Origin: Hepatocystis sp. ex Piliocolobus tephrosceles
Lineage: Eukaryota > Apicomplexa > Aconoidasida > Haemosporida > Plasmodiidae
Direction of reading: 5' to 3'
Length of the DNA: 20,091 bases
NCBI GenBank assembly: GCA_902459845.2
Contig: CABPSV020000283.1
Span: 1-20,091 of the forward strand
Made by a program: the position numbers and the translations under genes. Below the pieces are notes generated by a model that saw only the letters and a program-made list of their open reading frames with translations, ran no database searches and had not been told where the DNA came from. Below, in pieces: positions 18,907 through 20,091 of this stretch. Numbering within the stretch: the first letter of the stretch is position 1; every line of letters begins with the position of its first letter.

Positions 18907-19878
18907 GTAATATAATATAATATAATATAATATAAAAAATAAATAGTACTTCGATGCATATAGCTTATGTAAAGTGTATCCATAAATAAACGTATGTAAT
19001 ATGCAAAAAATATGTACAAAAAAAGTGTACAAAAAAAATGTACAAAAAATATGTACAAAAAATATGTACAAAAAATATGTACAAAAAATATGTACAAAAA
19101 ATATGTACAAAAATATATATACAAAAATATATATACAAACCTTTAAACGCATATTCCGCTGTATCTATAAACTAAACATTACGATTTCTTTTAACACGTC
19201 TTATTTATCACATCATGTTATGCTATACCATGTTGCATTTTTTTTTTTTTTTTTTCTTTTTTTTAAGATGACGAAGCTTTAATATTAAAAAATATATTCC
19301 TACTATTATACGAAAGTTTAGAATATTTAGACATAACTAACTTTACCAATATAAATGACAAGAACTGTATTTTTGAATTGATAAAATTTTTTATTGAATT
19401 AATAAAGAAACCATTATTGCACTCAGTACATATACTATGTATAAACTATTTAATACAAATAATAAAAAAATGTTATGATTATAGACTTTGTTATAATATT
19501 AATGTAGAACTATATGATATAGGACCATGTGTTAATATTTTTGTTAAAGTTGTTAACTTGATTTTTGCTAAGCTTTTATGCGTTTTCAAAGATATAAAAA
19601 ATGAAGAACATATTTATTCTATTGATGAAATAAATAATATTAACAATTTAGTCATGTTATTTTTTGTAAATGTCATAAACAACTTTGTTCGTATACTTAT
19701 ACCTCAAGTGCTTTTTAACGAAAAACTGAAACATGACTATTTAACTTGCAACGAAATGGAAAATACAAAAAAAATAAAAAATAAGTACGAGGAAATATCT
19801 TTTGAAGATAAAATTGTCCTAAACACATGTAACATTACGTGCATCATGCTTTCCGAATTGATTAATCAAAAAAAATAA
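17447..19878 (+). CDS. Lysine-rich N-terminus, helical protein of unknown function (four or five exons)
   Basis: Proposed exons are 17447-17869, 18179-18361, 18630-18774 and 19268-19878, total 453 residues. Junction phases are 0, 0 and 1 and all agree. Donors are GAA|GTTAAA, CAA|GTATAG and AATG|GTATAA; acceptors are TTTTTTAAG, TATACTTGTAG and TTTTTTTTAAG. The first 40 residues are almost all Lys, Glu, Thr and Ser (KKSKKKSKVEKK), resembling a nuclear or nucleolar targeting segment. From about residue 65 the protein is a run of amphipathic helices (for example SDILIEYYESFFEFEKNKID, FRMFILKGILKRFLAC, ALILKNIFLLLYESLEYL, FELIKFFIELIKKPLL), as in alpha-helical repeat proteins. I recognise no catalytic motif. 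A 32-nt exon at 17942-17973 may also be used (see findings). The stop at 19876-19878 ends the last exon, but a further exon beyond the window cannot be excluded. A scaffold role in ribosome assembly or chromatin is possible but not shown. Confidence 0.75.
17942..17973 (+). other. Candidate 32-nt microexon of the plus-strand gene
   Basis: It is preceded by a strong acceptor (TTTTTTACCAATACTTTATAG) and followed by ATTAT|GTATAT. It reads IIISENNFLI and would join in phase to 18184 using the acceptor CTGAG|A, replacing LR with this segment before KDIIEWL. The weak point is the GAG acceptor. The gene would then encode 462 residues. Confidence 0.35.
18500..18601. repeat. 51-bp direct duplication in intron 2 of the plus-strand gene
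   Basis: Two adjacent near-identical copies, each made of three TTTTATTGA units followed by TTTATTTTATTTAATTATTT and TTAT. They are placed just before the T run and acceptor of exon 3, so they lengthen the pyrimidine-rich part of the intron. Confidence 0.85.
18866..18935. repeat. A run followed by TATAA pentamers
   Basis: A run of more than 30 A is followed by about seven TATAA units, within intron 3 of the plus-strand gene. Confidence 0.8.
19005..19137. repeat. 13-bp tandem repeat AAAAAATATGTAC, about ten copies
   Basis: Copies at the left end are variable (GTGTAC, ATGTAC); the middle five are nearly identical and the last two read AAAAATATATATAC. It lies within intron 3. Open frames seen on both strands here come from the repeat and are not genes. 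Confidence 0.9.
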
Positions 19879-20046
19879 AATAATAGAAGCTATAATATAA
19901 TATCATATAATATCATATAATATCATATCATATAATATCATATAATATAATATAATATAATATAATATAATATAATATAATATAATATAATATAATAGAA
20001 TAACTTTTGTGTTGCTCTTTTTTTGTGTTGCTTTTTTTTTTGTGCT

Positions 20047-20091
<45 letters not shown>
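19879..20091. repeat. ATAAT-type repeats and terminal poly-T after the plus-strand gene
   Basis: From 19891 to 19996 there are TATAATATCA decamers, then about fourteen TATAA pentamers. Three blocks of TTTGTGTTGCT type follow (20008-20047), then an unbroken T run of 44 bases to the window end. This is either a 3' flank or an intron whose next exon lies outside the window. Confidence 0.8.

Noticed and set aside
18847..19282. Overlapping open frames of about 90-100 codons on both strands
   Set aside because: They derive from the 13-bp intron repeat and A/T runs and show periodic FVHIFCTYFLYI-type peptides with no domain.
1..20091. CRISPR arrays, insertion sequences, tRNA or rRNA genes
   Set aside because: No spaced direct repeats with unique spacers, no transposase-like frame with terminal inverted repeats and no cloverleaf-like or rRNA-like sequence was seen; all tandem repeats are simple or short-unit.

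Overview
The window is a stretch of a very AT-rich nuclear genome with long poly-A/poly-T runs, (TA)n tracts, lysine/asparagine-rich proteins and short genes split by small AT-rich introns. This combination points to the genus Plasmodium (Apicomplexa); the species cannot be fixed from sequence alone. There is no sign of bacterial operons, transposons, CRISPR or rRNA/tRNA genes. Two N bases (16446-16447) and a T run reaching the last base suggest a draft assembly, possibly a contig edge.

Layout. Six protein genes lie head-to-tail on the minus strand, and one spliced gene lies on the plus strand. From left to right: a PP2C/PPM-type protein phosphatase with an N-terminal signal-like segment (1-1691, cut by the window edge); a large RCC1-repeat protein (3715-7726, two exons); an eight-pass membrane protein (9087-10412); a hot-dog-fold thioesterase-like protein with a signal peptide (12435-13142); a very small multi-exon gene of short, charged exons (13938 to about 14710, 5' end unresolved); a two-exon RRM-like protein with a mitochondrial-type N-terminus (15042-16221); and, diverging from it, a lysine-rich, helical protein encoded by four or five exons on the plus strand (17447-19878). 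The 16.2-17.4 kb gap should hold both divergent promoters.

Main results of reading splice signals by hand. (1) The RCC1 gene has no ATG at the start of its long open frame. A 48-nt first exon at 7726-7679 supplies a start, completes the first RCC1 repeat in phase and gives a possible N-myristoylation site. (2) The RRM-like gene has a first exon at 16221-16055 that adds a basic presequence. (3) A small gene of short exons lies at 13.9-14.7 kb that a simple open-frame scan would miss. (4) The plus-strand gene joins in phase over 17447-19878.

The genes do not form an obvious pathway. As is usual for this kind of genome, neighbours appear to be independent transcription units separated by 0.1-2 kb of low-complexity DNA. 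That DNA holds several tandem repeats and one more GC-rich hairpin just after the RCC1 stop codon. I found no clear previously undescribed system; the most useful new information is the corrected gene structures.
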